Assembly (NCBI GenBank): GCA_029941645.1 | Contig: JAPYSZ010000009.1 | Coordinates: 1 to 22,892, forward strand | Direction: 5' to 3' | DNA from: Candidatus Poseidoniia archaeon | Lineage (GTDB): Archaea > Thermoplasmatota > Poseidoniia > MGIII > CG-Epi1 | DNA length: 22,892 bases | Shown here: in pieces, positions 21,688 to 22,892 of the stretch | Layout of the letters: every line of letters begins with the position of its first letter | Position numbering within the stretch: the stretch's first letter is position 1 | The notes under the pieces: model-generated | Seen by the model: the letters and a program-made list of their open reading frames with translations, nothing else | Databases searched by the model: none | Told to the model about the DNA's origin: nothing | Made by a program: the position numbers and the translations under genes

Positions 21688-22892
21688 ATGCTTAAACCTG
21701 AACCAATGACTAAGGTTGTTATTTGTGGTTTGAATGACGATTTATCTCAAGTATCTAATGTTTTATCAAAAACTCGTTTGGTGCATGTTGAAAATTATGC
21801 AGGAGAGGATGAGGGGTTCTCGACAGGCACTACATTGAATTATGGTGCTCGAGTTTCAGAAGTCCTTGTTAGAGTACGTTCATTAATCAAAATCCTTGAG
21901 GTTGATGCAGGTTCTCCAGCAGATGTAAAAAATGCTGATTCGGTTGAGTCTGATGTTTTTGAAAAATTAGATGATTTGGAGAAAAACATAGTAGAAATAT
22001 ACAATAATAACAGGAGTTCCATTCAGAAATTAAAGGATGGAACAAATCGGCTTGAATTGATGGAAATGTTTGAATCCTTTGATATAAATCTTGAATATTT
22101 TTCAGGGTTTAAAAGTTTGAACGTTTTGACAGGTATTCTTTCATCTAATCCAGAATTTTCAGTGGAAAATGGGGAAGTCTTTCGAGATGATGATATGATT
22201 GTTGTATTTGTTCCAGTAGAGGACAGAGAAGAAGTCGAACAAAAAATGATAAAATTAGGATTCAAAAGCATTGATCCTCCTTCCGGAGAGGGTCCAATAA
22301 GTAAAGGAATATCTGCGTTAAAATCAGATATGCAGAATTTGGAAAGTGAGATTGAAGCCACAGGACATGAATTGGAAGCCTTGAGCAATCGTCATGGTCA
22401 ATGGTTAGTAGTAGCTGAAGAGCACTTTGCGGCACAATCTGAAAAATCAAGTTTACCACTTAAATTAGCTTTAAGCAAGAATGCTTTTGTTTTAGATGGT
22501 TGGATTCCTGTTAAGGAATCGGATGATTTGAAAAATTCATTAGAAGGAATAAATTTGGATATCCAATTTGAGTCCTCAGATGCAGTTCCTCCGGTTAAAT
22601 TAGACAATCCTAAGGCAGTTAAACCGTTTGAATTCTTTACTAAATTATATAGTACACCAGATCATAGAGAATTAGATCCATCCACACTTCTTTTCTTTGG
22701 TTATCCTCTGTTTTTTGGATTAATGATAGGAGATCTTGGCTATGGTTTCTTCTACTTCCTTTTGGGACACTTCTTAGTTGTGAAATATAGGCATAGTGAT
22801 GAGCTTTATCAGTTAGGGCAGATTATTCGTTTGGCCGGTTTCTCAGCCTTCTTCTTTGGTACTGTGCTTTTTGCAGAGGCTTTTGGTTTTGC
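21688..22892 (+). CDS. atpI: V/A-type ATP synthase subunit I (a subunit), 5' part
   Basis: This is the membrane stator subunit that forms the ion half-channels against the rotor ring. About 401 residues are visible; the frame runs off the right edge, so roughly the last third or more is missing. The N-terminal cytoplasmic domain (about 1-330) contains helical coiled-coil regions. The membrane part begins at about 332 with FFGYPLFFGLMIGDLGYGFF, including the subunit a/I signature MIGDLGYG. The ATG at 21688 abuts the ahaH stop, giving strong coupling. The conserved channel arginine would lie beyond the edge and cannot be checked, so ion specificity is unknown. Confidence 0.92.
   Translation, partial: MLKPEPMTKVVICGLNDDLSQVSNVLSKTRLVHVENYAGEDEGFSTGTTLNYGARVSEVLVRVRSLIKILEVDAGSPADVKNADSVESDVFEKLDDLEKNIVEIYNNNRSSIQKLKDGTNRLELMEMFESFDINLEYFSGFKSLNVLTGILSSNPEFSVENGEVFRDDDMIVVFVPVEDREEVEQKMIKLGFKSIDPPSGEGPISKGISALKSDMQNLESEIEATGHELEALSNRHGQWLVVAEEHFAAQSEKSSLPLKLALSKNAFVLDGWIPVKESDDLKNSLEGINLDIQFESSDAVPPVKLDNPKAVKPFEFFTKLYSTPDHRELDPSTLLFFGYPLFFGLMIGDLGYGFFYFLLGHFLVVKYRHSDELYQLGQIIRLAGFSAFFFGTVLFAEAFGF

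Noticed and set aside
1..22892. CRISPR arrays, insertion sequences, toxin-antitoxin pairs or defence genes
   Set aside because: No regularly spaced repeats, transposase motifs or defence-type domains were seen on either strand.

Overview
The window is a 22.9-kb AT-rich archaeal chromosome segment. Archaeal markers are ribosomal protein L40e, the Trm-G10 tRNA methyltransferase, the proteasome-activating ATPase PAN with its HbYX tail, MBF1, the first genes of a V/A-type ATP synthase (subunits H and I), and TATA boxes about 22-28 nt in front of start codons. Those TATA positions imply mostly leaderless mRNAs. The AT richness, very tight packing, fatty-acid degradation operon and large surface proteins suggest a planktonic marine Thermoplasmatota relative (Marine Group II/III type). 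That placement is inference; no rRNA gene is present. There is no mobile element, CRISPR array or phage gene.

Layout: 1-65 is the end of an unknown + strand gene. 62-1057 (-) is the tRNA G10 methyltransferase, divergent from an UppS cis-prenyltransferase (1083-1886) and a 963-residue RND/MMPL-family exporter (1912-4803), which look like one transcription unit. A CNNM/CorC-type membrane protein (4784-5899, -) converges on the exporter with a 20-nt overlap. The intergenic stretch 5900-6117 holds a promoter on each side and a striking two-stem inverted repeat. L40e (6118-6267) abuts ribose-5-phosphate isomerase (6268-6945, -), which is coupled to PAN (6942-8144, -). Divergent from PAN are MBF1, an unrecognised six-TM membrane protein, and a 668-residue surface protein with many N-glycosylation sequons and its own TATA box and ribosome-binding site.

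11788-18345 (-) is a five-gene beta-oxidation operon, transcribed thiolase, fused 3-hydroxyacyl-CoA dehydrogenase/enoyl-CoA hydratase, large acyl-CoA dehydrogenase, 2,4-dienoyl-CoA reductase-like SDR, hotdog thioesterase. Together these cover the spiral from acyl-CoA to acetyl-CoA, with the reductase extending it to unsaturated chains. No acyl-CoA synthetase or electron-transfer flavoprotein is present. A TrmB-like regulator (18431-19207, +) is divergent from the operon across an 85-nt promoter region with mirror-image TATA boxes, so it is the obvious candidate regulator.

Delta-1-pyrroline-5-carboxylate dehydrogenase (19217-20833, -) converges on the regulator. After it come a 59-codon small membrane-protein gene (20913-21092, +), a tRNA-Ile(GAU) gene with an encoded CCA end (21157-21234, -), and the start of the ATP synthase operon, with subunit I running off the right edge. 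The most interesting parts are the beta-oxidation/regulator module, the inverted repeat at 5957-5997, the UppS-linked exporter with an extra extracytoplasmic domain and a G9 tract, and the surface glycoprotein.
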